Origin: Planomicrobium okeanokoites
GTDB lineage: Bacteria > Bacillota > Bacilli > Bacillales_A > Planococcaceae
Length of the DNA stretch: 64,000 bases
Direction: 5' to 3'
Assembly (NCBI RefSeq): GCF_003428875.1
Contig: NZ_QQRS01000004.1
Coordinates: 124,001 to 188,000, forward strand
The notes beneath the pieces are model-generated. The model ran no database searches and was not told the DNA's origin. It was given only the letters and a program-made list of their open reading frames with translations. Within the stretch, counting starts at the first letter, position 1, and the number at the start of each line of letters is the position of its first letter. Below, piece after piece: positions 8,834 through 16,838 of this stretch. The position numbers and the translations under genes were made by a program.

Positions 8834-10216
8834 TTATTTCCCAACCATGTTTTCCGGTTTAACCCATTCGTCGAATTGCTCAGCTGTCAGATGTCCGCTC
8901 TTCACAGCAGATTCTTTCAATGTTGAGCCTTCGTTGTGGGCCTGCTTTGCAATTGCCGCCGCTTTTTCGTAACCGATATGCGGGTTCAATGAAGTCACGA
9001 GCATCAATGAATTATTCACATGGTTTTGGATAACATCAAGGTTCGCTTCGATGCCCACTGCGCAGTGGTCGTTAAAGCTGACAAGGCTGTCTGCCAGCAA
9101 ACGGACCGATTGCAGGAAGTTATAGGCGATGACCGGTTTAAACACGTTCAATTCGAAATTCCCCTGGCTGGCAGAGAAACCGATTGTCGCGTCATTACCC
9201 ATCACCTGTGCCGCAACCATCGTCAACGCTTCACTTTGTGTCGGGTTAACTTTCCCAGGCATGATGGAGCTTCCTGGCTCGTTAGCTGGAATCGTAATTT
9301 CACCGATGCCGCTGCGTGGTCCGCTTGCCAACCAGCGTACGTCGTTGGCGATTTTCATCGCGTCTGCCGCAAGCGCTTTGATGGCTCCGTGCGCATAAAC
9401 CATTTCATCATGGCTTGTCAGAGCGTGGAATTTATTTTCAGCTGAAGTGAACTCGGAACCAACCGCTTCCGCGATGAATTCTGCCACGTAACCGCCGAAT
9501 TTCGGATCTGCGTTGATGCCGGTTCCGACCGCAGTACCACCGATAGCCAATTCGCGCATATAATTGACGCTTTCGCTGATCATGCGCTCACTTTTCTCGA
9601 GCATATGTTTCCAGCCGCTGATTTCCTGGCCCAATGTCAACGGTGTCGCATCCTGAAGATGCGTACGGCCGATTTTGATGATGTCATCGAATTTCTCCGA
9701 TTTCTCAGCCAACGTGGCTTTCAATTTCTGAACAGCAGGGATCAATGTTTCGGTTACAGCCAATACGCCCGCAACGTGCATTGCCGTCGGATAAGTGTCG
9801 TTTGAACTTTGGGACATGTTTACATCATCGTTTGGATGAAGTTTTTCTTCGGAATTCTGTTCCGCTAAAATTTCGTTTCCGCGGCGTGCCAGAACTTCAT
9901 TCATGTTCATATTCGACTGCGTTCCGCTTCCTGTCTGCCAAACTACCAATGGGAAATGATCGTTCCATTTGCCTTCGATTACTTCGTTGGCTGCAGTTTC
10001 GATCGCTTTCATCTTCGCATCAGAAAGTTTTCCAAGTTTATGGTTAGCTTTCGCTGTCGCTTTTTTCAATTGGGCAAACGCAATTACCACTTCATGCGGC
10101 ATACGCTCAGTACCGATTGCAAAGTTCTGGACACTGCGCTGTGTCTGAGCTCCCCACATTTTGTCGGCTTCAACCTGAATTTCACCAATGGTGTCTTTCT
10201 CTGTACGATATTGCAT
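8834..10216 (-). CDS. fumC: Fumarate hydratase class II
   Basis: 460 residues, full length for the family. The fumarase/aspartase signature [16 protein letters not shown] is intact, with [14 protein letters not shown] and SGTQSNMN regions also as in class II fumarases. It interconverts fumarate and malate in the TCA cycle and needs no iron-sulfur cluster. ATG 10216 has GGAG eight bases upstream; a GTG at 10225 is less well placed. Single gene between its terminator and the next unit. Confidence 0.97.
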   Translation of the reverse strand: MQYRTEKDTIGEIQVEADKMWGAQTQRSVQNFAIGTERMPHEVVIAFAQLKKATAKANHKLGKLSDAKMKAIETAANEVIEGKWNDHFPLVVWQTGSGTQSNMNMNEVLARRGNEILAEQNSEEKLHPNDDVNMSQSSNDTYPTAMHVAGVLAVTETLIPAVQKLKATLAEKSEKFDDIIKIGRTHLQDATPLTLGQEISGWKHMLEKSERMISESVNYMRELAIGGTAVGTGINADPKFGGYVAEFIAEAVGSEFTSAENKFHALTSHDEMVYAHGAIKALAADAMKIANDVRWLASGPRSGIGEITIPANEPGSSIMPGKVNPTQSEALTMVAAQVMGNDATIGFSASQGNFELNVFKPVIAYNFLQSVRLLADSLVSFNDHCAVGIEANLDVIQNHVNNSLMLVTSLNPHIGYEKAAAIAKQAHNEGSTLKESAVKSGHLTAEQFDEWVKPENMVGK

Positions 10217-10264
10217 TCCATTCACTCCAATTCTTATGTCTAATTAAACCTTCTCTTCTATTAA

Positions 10265-10312
10265 ACACAAAAAAACGTGAAAAAGCGACTTCTGTATAAG
10301 AAAAGTCGCTTT
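10265..10312 (-). terminator. Terminator downstream of the MurE-like gene
   Basis: AAAGCGACTT / AAGTCGCTTT stem followed on the minus strand by TTTCACGTTTTTTTG. It lies about 160 bases after the stop, the gap being occupied by a repeat. Confidence 0.75.
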
Positions 10313-10384
10313 AAGTCGTATGAAAAAAATATGTTTTAACAACTGATATTACACAAACCAGCTTTAAACACCTTTGCTCCTGTC

Positions 10385-10495
10385 TCTGCATCGCTGCGCT
10401 AGCTTCGAGACATGAAAGTGCGTTGCATCGCTACGCTGCTTCGTCGCAAAGACATTGATCTCGCAGGCTTCGATCAATGTTTTTGCTGCAAAAAG
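10385..10495. repeat. Interspersed repeat, family 2 (reaches into the MurE-like gene)
   Basis: GCATCGCTACGCTGCTTCG, TCGCAAAGACATTGATCTCGC and GGCTTCGATCAATGT match 5985-6045 closely; the first unit is also partly repeated within the stretch (TGCATCGCTGCGCTAGCTTCG at 10387). The last 20 bases supply the stop codon and final codons (LQQKH) of the minus-strand gene. Confidence 0.65.
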
Positions 10496-11967
10496 AATTC
10501 CTCGATAATCTCTTCATCCGAATGCGGGATATATTCACCTTTAATAATTTGCGCACCATTGATGCAACCGCTGGATAACAGGACGATGTCATCCGGTCCG
10601 CTCGCTTTCAGCGCTTCTATTACAGCATCCCTACGCGAAGGAGCCGTCACCACTTCCTGTTTATAAGGGATTGTAAAACCTTGTACCACAGCTTCCACCA
10701 CTTCGTTTGGATCATTGTATCCCGGATGGTCCACCGTTACGACGATCGTATCCGCTTTGCCTTCCGAAGCTTTCGCCATTTTCGGCATCTTGGAAAAATC
10801 CCGGATTCCAATACCCGCAATCATCGCAATAAGTTTGCGATGCGGCAGTTTTTTCGCTTCCTTCAGCACCAGATCGATAGCAACCGGTGTATGGGCATAG
10901 TCGAGGATAATTTTTCTGCCCTCAGGTCCGGCAAGCACTTGGAAACGCCCTTCCACTTGAGGCATATCAGGTAAAACTGCCAATATTTCATCGATGGTCT
11001 TGCCTGCCAATAAAGCAGCGGCAATCGCCGCAGCCAGGTTTCCGGCATTATACTCACCAAAAATGGGAACCTGGACTTGCCGCGAAATGCCTTGATAGAT
11101 CAAATCGAAAGCCAGTCCGGCGTCCAATGTCCTGCAATTCCCCCAGATCAGGTCTGCTCCCGAATTCGGGTCAGCACTGTAGGTAAGACAAGGATACTGT
11201 ACAATCTCCAATATCTCCCGAGACATGCCGGCATCATCCAGATTTACGACAGCAGACTTCGCCTGCTTGAAAAGTTCCAGTTTTGATTGGAGATAATGAG
11301 TGAAAGTTTTATGGTATTCCATATGCTCCTCAGAAATATTCGTGTGGATTGCTACGTCAAAGATGATTCCTTCCACCCTTTTTTGGTCCAGGGCAATAGA
11401 AGAAACTTCCATTGCAGCAGCCACATCTCCTTGGGCATCAAGCTGCGAAAAGATATTATGTATGTCAGAAGAGATCGGTGTAGTCGGGGTGCTTTTCTTA
11501 TAGGCAAGCTTGCCCGTTGATGACCAAATCCCAGTTGTGCCTAAAAATCCGCAAGGCAAGTCCAATAAGTTAAAAAGGCTGTAAACAAACGTGGCTGTTG
11601 TTGTTTTACCATTTGTCCCTGTAACACCCACCTTGATCAACCGGTCCTGTGAATTGCCATAAAAGTAATTGGAGATATGCGCCATGGCCACTTTTGAATT
11701 TTCCACCTCTAAAAATGTCACATGTGGAGACATTGCGGAATGATGGTCCAATATTTCTTTATTCGTGCCAATAATGGCGCATGCACCATTTCCGATGGCT
11801 TCTTCAATATATAAGTGGCCGTCCGTATTTTCTCCGGTCACGCAAAAGAAAGCGGATCCTTTTTTCGTCTCCACTGAATTATAAACGATTGAAGTGATTT
11901 CCTGTGATTCTGGTCCGCTTACGGAAAGAGGCGTCAGATGAGGTATTTCTGTAAATTGTATGTTCAT
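10474..11967 (-). CDS. murE: Stand-alone MurE-like Mur ligase
   Basis: 497 residues with the three Mur-ligase domains: N-terminal UDP-binding part with ETKKGSAFFCVTGENTDG, central ATPase part with GVTGTNGKTTTATFVY and HTNISEEHMEYH, and C-terminal part from DYAHTPVAIDLVL. It should add the third residue of the peptidoglycan stem peptide. The position that selects the amino acid (DNPR in diaminopimelate enzymes, DNPA in lysine enzymes of the Staphylococcus aureus type) reads DHPGYNDP here, so specificity is unclear. The gene is outside any division cluster, so it may be a second ligase. Start by AAGGAGCACCCT before ATG. The C-terminus is formed by an invading repeat. Confidence 0.8.
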   Translation of the reverse strand: MNIQFTEIPHLTPLSVSGPESQEITSIVYNSVETKKGSAFFCVTGENTDGHLYIEEAIGNGACAIIGTNKEILDHHSAMSPHVTFLEVENSKVAMAHISNYFYGNSQDRLIKVGVTGTNGKTTTATFVYSLFNLLDLPCGFLGTTGIWSSTGKLAYKKSTPTTPISSDIHNIFSQLDAQGDVAAAMEVSSIALDQKRVEGIIFDVAIHTNISEEHMEYHKTFTHYLQSKLELFKQAKSAVVNLDDAGMSREILEIVQYPCLTYSADPNSGADLIWGNCRTLDAGLAFDLIYQGISRQVQVPIFGEYNAGNLAAAIAAALLAGKTIDEILAVLPDMPQVEGRFQVLAGPEGRKIILDYAHTPVAIDLVLKEAKKLPHRKLIAMIAGIGIRDFSKMPKMAKASEGKADTIVVTVDHPGYNDPNEVVEAVVQGFTIPYKQEVVTAPSRRDAVIEALKASGPDDIVLLSSGCINGAQIIKGEYIPHSDEEIIEEFFLQQKH

Positions 11968-12143
11968 AGGGTGCTCCTTAAAAAAATGTTTTTATCACGA
12001 AATTATCATTTAAAAGATATTACCATCAAATTCTACCACCCTAATTAAATCTACAAAATGACAGAGAAGCAACAATCCAGCATAAATGATAATTTCATAC
12101 TATATCGTCTATCTTTTCCCGCTCAGCGGTTCTCTGAAACCAA

Positions 12144-12183
12144 AAACCAGCCACAAAAAGCAAAAGCTTTTTGTGGCTGGTTT
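12144..12183 (-). terminator. Terminator after floT
   Basis: AAACCAGCCACAAAAAGC and its exact complement around an AAAA loop, with TTTTTGG following on the minus strand. Shares the AACCAGCC/GGCTGGTT core with hairpins at 54744 and 55173. Confidence 0.85.
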
Positions 12184-12246
12184 ATAATGGAAATATTCAA
12201 TGTAACTATTTTCCTTGCATACAAATTAATGTATGTGAAATTGTAT

Positions 12247-13761
12247 TTACTTAACAGGTGTTTCTTTTTCCGCCAACTCATAGCGTAATTGTTCAATTGT
12301 AGCTGCATAGTCAGATTTGCCGCTCATATTCTCGAGCATCTCACGGACATCGATGCCGGAAGATTCCTTCAGCGTCTCCTGAAGTGATGACATCAGGTTC
12401 GTTGCGTAAGACGTCACTTTATTGGCGCCGCCGCCTTCACCGCTTCCAGTGTCCACAACTGTAATTTTATCGATGTTTGAAAGTGGACTGGCAATCTGTT
12501 TGGCATATTCCGGCAGCATCTTCACGATCATATCGAGGGTAGCGGCCTGGCCGTACATTTCGAACGCTTCTGCAATTTTACGCTTCGCTTCAGCTTCGGC
12601 AAGACCTTTCAGACGGATGACATCCGCTTCCGACTCACCTTGTGCCCGCTGTGAATCAGCTTTCGCCATACCATCCAGCCGGACTTTCTCTGCATCAGCT
12701 TTCGCCATCGCTTCCACACGGTACTTCTGGCCATCAGCATCTGCAAGCTGTTTCGACTTCTCAGCTTCGGCTGCCTGCTCCACAGCGTAACGGTCAGCAT
12801 CCGCTTTCTTCTTCACTTCCGAGTCGTATTGGCGCTCACGGCGCTGAATTTCTTTCTCTTCCAACTCAATCTGCTTCTGGCGTTCGATAATGCGGATCTG
12901 CATTTCCTGTTCGACCACTTCCTGTTTCGAACGCGCTGTTTCCAGTTCATACGCCTGATCGGCACGGGCTTTTGCACTGTCCTGCTCACGCCGGTATTCT
13001 GCCACTTTCAACTGATTCTCTTTTTCTGCTTCGGCGATTTCAGTCGCACGCTGAATCTCCGCACGCTGCGCTTCTTTGCCGGCTTCAGCACGTTTAATGC
13101 GTGTTTCCATTTCCGATTCGGCGGTAGAAATATCCGCATCCCGTTTCACTTGTGCAATGCGCGCTTTCCCCAATGAATCCAGATAGCCGTTTTTATCGCG
13201 TACATCTTTAATGGTGAACGATACGATGATCAAGCCCATTTTCGCCAAATCATGCGACGCTACACGCTGCACTTCCTGCGAGAACTTATCACGGTTCTTA
13301 TAAATTTCTTCTACTGTCATCGATCCAAGAATCGAACGAAGATGCCCTTCCAGAACTTCTTTCGCTTCATTTTCCCGGTCTTCTTTGGATTTCCCTAAAA
13401 ACTGCTCGGCAGCTGTCGCGATTTCAGAAATGGAACCGCCGATTTTGATGATTGCCGTACCATCCGCCATAACCGGAACACCTTGCTCCGTATAAACTTC
13501 CGGTGTCGTCACTTCTAATTTGCTGGATAGTAAGCTGAGCGGTGCCGCTTGCTGAAACACCGGCAGCAGGAACGTGCCTCCGCCTCTGATAATCTTGATG
13601 CGATTGCCTGAATCGTCAGTATGTACATTTTTCGATCCCAGATAACTTCCCGTTACAATCAATGCTTCGTCCGGGCCTACTGTTTTGTATTTCGTGACAT
13701 AAACTCCGATCAGCGCCAGTAATATAGCTGCCACTACTCCAATAGCGATCCACACTTCCAT
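12247..13761 (-). CDS. floT: Flotillin
   Basis: 504 residues. A short N-terminal membrane segment (IAIGVVAAILLALIGVYV) is followed by an SPFH/PHB domain (about 30-190) and a long Ala/Glu/Lys-rich coiled coil (about 190-400: RIKRAEAGKEAQRAEIQRAT, EAMAKADAEKVRLDGMAKAD) before a C-terminal oligomerisation region. This is the FloT scaffold of functional membrane microdomains that organises signalling and secretion complexes. AGGGGGAATCAGA precedes ATG. It follows yuaF by about 20 bases and shares a sigma-W promoter, as in Bacillus subtilis yuaF-floT. Confidence 0.95.
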   Translation of the reverse strand: MEVWIAIGVVAAILLALIGVYVTKYKTVGPDEALIVTGSYLGSKNVHTDDSGNRIKIIRGGGTFLLPVFQQAAPLSLLSSKLEVTTPEVYTEQGVPVMADGTAIIKIGGSISEIATAAEQFLGKSKEDRENEAKEVLEGHLRSILGSMTVEEIYKNRDKFSQEVQRVASHDLAKMGLIIVSFTIKDVRDKNGYLDSLGKARIAQVKRDADISTAESEMETRIKRAEAGKEAQRAEIQRATEIAEAEKENQLKVAEYRREQDSAKARADQAYELETARSKQEVVEQEMQIRIIERQKQIELEEKEIQRRERQYDSEVKKKADADRYAVEQAAEAEKSKQLADADGQKYRVEAMAKADAEKVRLDGMAKADSQRAQGESEADVIRLKGLAEAEAKRKIAEAFEMYGQAATLDMIVKMLPEYAKQIASPLSNIDKITVVDTGSGEGGGANKVTSYATNLMSSLQETLKESSGIDVREMLENMSGKSDYAATIEQLRYELAEKETPVK

Positions 13762-13781
13762 TCTGATTCCCCCTGGTTTTT

Positions 13782-14321
13782 CTATTTTTTATTTCTTAAT
13801 ACAAAAGGCTCGTATTCCCTGACATAAAGCGTGCCGTCAGCGATTTCAATGATCAGCACCTGTTCATCCTGCGCAATCGGCTCGTTATCGTACCCGGCCG
13901 CCCGTTTCGAAATCATGCCGCTGTATGTTTCCAGCACCACTTCGCCGTAACCGTCGACAGGAATCGGTATAATCACCCGCGCCACTTGGCCGAGAAGCGA
14001 TTCTTCAGTATAGGCGATTGAAGATTCCGCAGACTTCAACGGCAATAACACAAAGAAATAAAGAAGGAAATCCAGCACTGCGGCTGCTGTCGCTGAAATC
14101 AGGATGATACTGGCACTATTGAGTCCACCCGCTTTTTCAAGCACGAAAGCGGTGGCGAAAAACAAAGTGAAGAATGCCAGGAGGACAGCTGGATTCAATA
14201 ACGGAAGCCCTTCACCGGCATCTGCCATATCGCCGAACAGCACATACAATAAAGTTAGCCCTGCCGCAATCAGCAAGCCGTACATATAAATTTGCTCCAC
14301 TCCAACACCAAACAATTCCAT
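13782..14321 (-). CDS. yuaF: NfeD-like membrane protein of the flotillin operon
   Basis: 179 residues. Four hydrophobic segments occupy about residues 10-100, followed by a small soluble OB-fold-like domain (GQVARVIIPIPVDGYGEVVLE and VLIIEIADGTLYVREY), the NfeD/YuaF arrangement. NfeD-like proteins accompany flotillins and keep their foci compact. ATG 14321 has GGGAGG seven bases upstream; an ATG at 14336 would place that ribosome site inside the gene. First gene of the sigma-W unit. Confidence 0.9.
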   Translation of the reverse strand: MELFGVGVEQIYMYGLLIAAGLTLLYVLFGDMADAGEGLPLLNPAVLLAFFTLFFATAFVLEKAGGLNSASIILISATAAAVLDFLLYFFVLLPLKSAESSIAYTEESLLGQVARVIIPIPVDGYGEVVLETYSGMISKRAAGYDNEPIAQDEQVLIIEIADGTLYVREYEPFVLRNKK

Positions 14322-14365
14322 CCCAATACCTCCCATTCCCGGTAGCTCTTTTCCATCTTATCTTA

Positions 14366-14393
14366 TATACGGTAAAAAGGGCGTGAAGTTTCA
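14366..14393 (-). promoter_or_regulatory. Sigma-W promoter of yuaF-floT
   Basis: On the minus strand TGAAAC, 16 bases, CGTATA, an essentially perfect match to the ECF sigma-W consensus. The yuaF operon of Bacillus subtilis is a known sigma-W target, so the envelope-stress control is conserved. Confidence 0.85.
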
Positions 14394-14436
14394 GAATTAT
14401 TTATTATTTTTACTTTAATAATTAGAAATATTAAAA

Positions 14437-14626
14437 CCGATATTCCGCGAAACAGCTCCGCTTTCCTGGGGGCTTGCGCTAAGCTAACTCGGACTCGTTC
14501 CACTTCGCCCGAGTGGATCTCAGCACTACGCTCGAACCGGAGTTGAAAAATCAACTCCGGTTCTACTCCCCTGGGAGTCTTCGCTGTTTAGCTTCATATC
14601 TCTAATTACTTTCTATAATAGAGAAA
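14437..14626. repeat. Interspersed repeat, family 1 copy 2 (inverted)
   Basis: Reads as the reverse complement of the copy at 54975-55150: GATATTCCGCGAAACAGCTCC, TTTCCTGG, GAGTGGATCTCAGCACT, CTGGGAGTCTTCGCTGTTT, CATATCTCTAATTACTTTCT. It contains an extra inner dyad (AACCGGAGTTGA / TCAACTCCGGTT, about 14536-14564). It accounts for most of the gap between yuaF and the next gene; no supported gene lies here. Confidence 0.75.
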
Positions 14627-14746
14627 GTTTAAATACAATATTCGTTTTAAAAGTAATCATTTCACTTCTTCAAGGTTATAAAATGAAGCGGAAAGCATCC
14701 GCCTAGAGCTTAATAGTTAGAGAAATAAAAGTTCTCTAGACTCTAA

Positions 14747-14777
14747 AAAAACCCATCCTATTTAAAGAATGGGTTTT
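14747..14777 (-). terminator. Terminator overlapping the end of the GNAT gene
   Basis: AAAACCCAT / ATGGGTTTT with TTTTTTTAG on the minus strand; the right arm lies within the last codons of the gene. Confidence 0.75.
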
Positions 14778-15475
14778 ACAAATTGGATTTCATGGAAACC
14801 GTTTTTCATTTGAAAGTTGATGCCCACATACCCGGCATCGAATAATTGATGCTGCCTGGTGAAGTCGTCCAGTTTGGCTGCCGCATATTCCTCGTAGCTC
14901 ATTGAAGGATTCTCCAGGTCTTTTACACAGACATAGCGTTCTTTATTGCCATACTTCTCAGTCAAGGCACCGATGTACATGTCCTGCGTGAATTTGTCTT
15001 TCAGGCTCGGAATGTTCATCGGGGCGACGGTGCAGCAGACATACCTGAAGTTCCCCGGAAGTTTCGGCAGTTCTTTCATGATGACATCCGCCAGTTTCTG
15101 CTGCAGACGATTCCCCCTGAAAGCAGGCAGCACAGCCGAAATCTCCTGATAAATCACTCTTGGCAATTCTTCTTCAGCCAGGCCGATATCGTAGCCAAGA
15201 TGCTCTTCATCGATTTCAGGGATCAGCAATGCGCGGAAACCGATCAATCTATCTTCCGCATAGGCACCAACCATCAAGCCGCGTTCATTGAGGATAAAAA
15301 GGAATTCTTCTGTCGATAAAGGCTGTAAAGCTGTTTTTTCCGGCATCGCCGCAACCACTGCTTCCTGTACTTCTTCAATAGCCGGCAGATCTTCAAGATA
15401 AAGCCGTTTCATGTGCAGAGGCAGTTTTTTCCGAAGAACCTGGTGAGTGATAGTACCTTCATATAAAACTTTCAT
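14762..15475 (-). CDS. GNAT family N-acetyltransferase
   Basis: 237 residues. After a 20-residue N-terminal tag the GNAT pattern appears: MVGAYAEDRLIGFRALLIPE, then SAVLPAFRGNRLQQKLADVIM (acetyl-CoA binding, with RGNRLQ in place of the usual RGxGxG/A) and a distal strand region YVCCTVAPMNIPSL. The modified pyrophosphate loop makes donor binding less certain, but this variant occurs in larger GNAT proteins. GGGGGAGC precedes ATG. Single gene; substrate unknown. Confidence 0.7.
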   Translation of the reverse strand: MKVLYEGTITHQVLRKKLPLHMKRLYLEDLPAIEEVQEAVVAAMPEKTALQPLSTEEFLFILNERGLMVGAYAEDRLIGFRALLIPEIDEEHLGYDIGLAEEELPRVIYQEISAVLPAFRGNRLQQKLADVIMKELPKLPGNFRYVCCTVAPMNIPSLKDKFTQDMYIGALTEKYGNKERYVCVKDLENPSMSYEEYAAAKLDDFTRQHQLFDAGYVGINFQMKNGFHEIQFVKPIL

Positions 15476-15602
15476 CTCCGCTCCCCCAACCGTTCAGATT
15501 TGTACTTTTATGATACCATTTAATTTTTTCTATGTAAGTGAATATTTTAATTTTTACGGCAAATTAGATAATAATTTGATATCCACTTCTCTAAACAGGT
15601 AT

Positions 15603-16112
15603 CTATTTCAAGAAACCGTCTATCTGCTTTTGTGTTTGCAGAATTATCGACTGGCGGTCAGGTCCTCGGCCAACAAAATCTTTAGCCCGTTGCCTCATCT
15701 CAATTTTTCTGTCTGCATACGTAGTGATGATGAACTTCAAAAACTCTTTGTCCATCTTTTCTGGGCAGCCCTCCGCCATATCAGGGCGGGTCTTTCCGTA
15801 GTGCAGCACCCACCGTTTCAATGCTCGGTAGAGACAGACCCTCAGCGGCAGCTCCAAATAAATGAACGTATCCGCTTCCGCCAGCCGGATTTCCATGGAA
15901 CTGGCATAGTTCCCTTCAATGATCCAGCTGTCTCCTTGAACAAGCTGACGCTGCTTGTCCCTGAATTCCTCCGTATCCCTTTCCACCCATCCCGCTTTCC
16001 AATAATAAGAATCCAGATGATGCACAGGCATTTCAAGCTTTTCCCCCAGCTTTCTTGCAAATGTGGATTTTCCGGCACCCGCTGAAACCCCGCACACAAT
16101 GATTTTCTTCAT
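15603..16112 (-). CDS. Small P-loop kinase, FlaR/topology-modulation family
   Basis: 169 residues, adenylate-kinase-like. Walker A is GVSAGAGKST near the N-terminus; HHLDSYYW and WIIEGNYASSMEIRL are the conserved nucleotide/substrate motifs of proteins annotated as DNA topology modulation protein FlaR, followed by YLELPLRVCLYRALKR. The enzymes are probably nucleotide or small-molecule kinases; the historical name is not a demonstrated function. AAGGGGTGG precedes ATG. It stands alone, divergent from the cold-shock gene. Confidence 0.8.
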   Translation of the reverse strand: MKKIIVCGVSAGAGKSTFARKLGEKLEMPVHHLDSYYWKAGWVERDTEEFRDKQRQLVQGDSWIIEGNYASSMEIRLAEADTFIYLELPLRVCLYRALKRWVLHYGKTRPDMAEGCPEKMDKEFLKFIITTYADRKIEMRQRAKDFVGRGPDRQSIILQTQKQIDGFLK

Positions 16113-16196
16113 CTTGCCACCCCTTTCCCCTCTATCATTCTACCAGTATAATTAAATATAAGATTTTAAGCCCGAGACCCAATTTTTACATAAAGC

Positions 16197-16225
16197 TTGC
16201 ATTTTTAATATACCCGTGTTATTCT
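16197..16225 (+). promoter_or_regulatory. Promoter of the cold-shock gene
   Basis: TTGCAT, 17 bases, TATTCT. It predicts a leader of about 110 bases, long for a 66-residue protein, with a small CAGATG/CATCTG hairpin at 16266-16279. Confidence 0.65.
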
Positions 16226-16340
16226 AAGGAAGAATTATTTTTGTTCGGATAACTTTTAAAAAGTGTCAGATGTTCATCTGCAAGATTTGAGCAAGGATAG
16301 TAATACAATGTATGCTTACGCATACGAGGAGGAAACACAC

Positions 16341-16541
16341 ATGGAACAAGGTAAAGTAAAATGGTTTAACTCAGAAAAAGGATTCGGCTTCATCGAAAGA
16401 GAAGGCGGCGACGATGTATTCGTACATTTCTCAGCAATCCAAAGCGAAGGCTTCAAGTCTCTTGACGAAGGCCAAGAAGTAACGTTTGATATCGAGCAAG
16501 GCCAACGCGGTCTTCAAGCTACTAACGTACAAAAAGCTTAA
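16341..16541 (+). CDS. Cold-shock protein (CspA/CspB family)
   Basis: 66 residues, one cold-shock domain. RNP1 (KGFGFIER) and RNP2 (VFVHFSAI) are intact, as is the GKVKWFN start. It binds single-stranded RNA/DNA and acts as an RNA chaperone during cold or growth transitions. ATG 16341 is chosen because GAGGAGGAAACACAC precedes it; upstream in-frame codons belong to the leader. The long leader is typical of Csp genes, whose 5' RNA controls translation with temperature. Confidence 0.97.
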   Translation: MEQGKVKWFNSEKGFGFIEREGGDDVFVHFSAIQSEGFKSLDEGQEVTFDIEQGQRGLQATNVQKA

Positions 16542-16554
16542 TCTAAATATATTA

Positions 16555-16587
16555 ATGGATTCTTCTTCGGAAGGATCCATTTTTTTA
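16555..16587 (+). terminator. Terminator after csp
   Basis: ATGGATTCTTC, TTCG loop, GAAGGATCCAT, then seven T. Confidence 0.9.
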
Positions 16588-16683
16588 TTTATTTTCCAAA
16601 AAAATTTTTAGCTCAGATTTTTATTCCATCGATCAGGGATCTAAAATACATTTTCAGAAAAACATTAATATCCATGACAAAAC

Positions 16684-16719
16684 AAGAGGTGATCCAATTT
16701 ATGCGGACCACCTCTTGTT
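16684..16719 (-). terminator. Terminator after the 32-codon ORF
   Basis: AAGAGGTGGTCC / GGATCACCTCTT with TTTTG on the minus strand and seven T on the plus strand, so it may act both ways. Confidence 0.7.
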
Positions 16720-16725
16720 TTTTTA

Positions 16726-16824
16726 TCAATTCAGCATGAAATACAGCTGGAAAACCACGAAAATCAATACGGCTACGCCAATGGTGCCGAATATAATGGA
16801 TAATGCCAGTTTTTTACCGCTCAT
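16726..16824 (-). CDS. Small single-pass membrane protein, 32 residues
   Basis: ATG 16824 to TGA 16726. AAAGGAG lies nine bases before ATG and overlaps the TAA of the preceding gene (TAAAGGAG), so translation is coupled. After MSGKKLALS comes an uninterrupted hydrophobic helix (IIFGTIGVAVLIFVVF) and a short tail QLYFMLN: a positive-inside single-span peptide. It is followed directly by a terminator, so it is the last cistron of the VOC/beta-lactamase transcript. I recognise no family. The ribosome site, helix and terminator placement argue for a real gene; without homologues it remains a prediction. Confidence 0.65.
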   Translation of the reverse strand: MSGKKLALSIIFGTIGVAVLIFVVFQLYFMLN

Positions 16825-16838
16825 GGACTTCTACTCCT

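Noticed and set aside
12058..12308. Short open frames on both strands around the floT terminator
   Set aside because: They run through the palindrome and have no translation signals.
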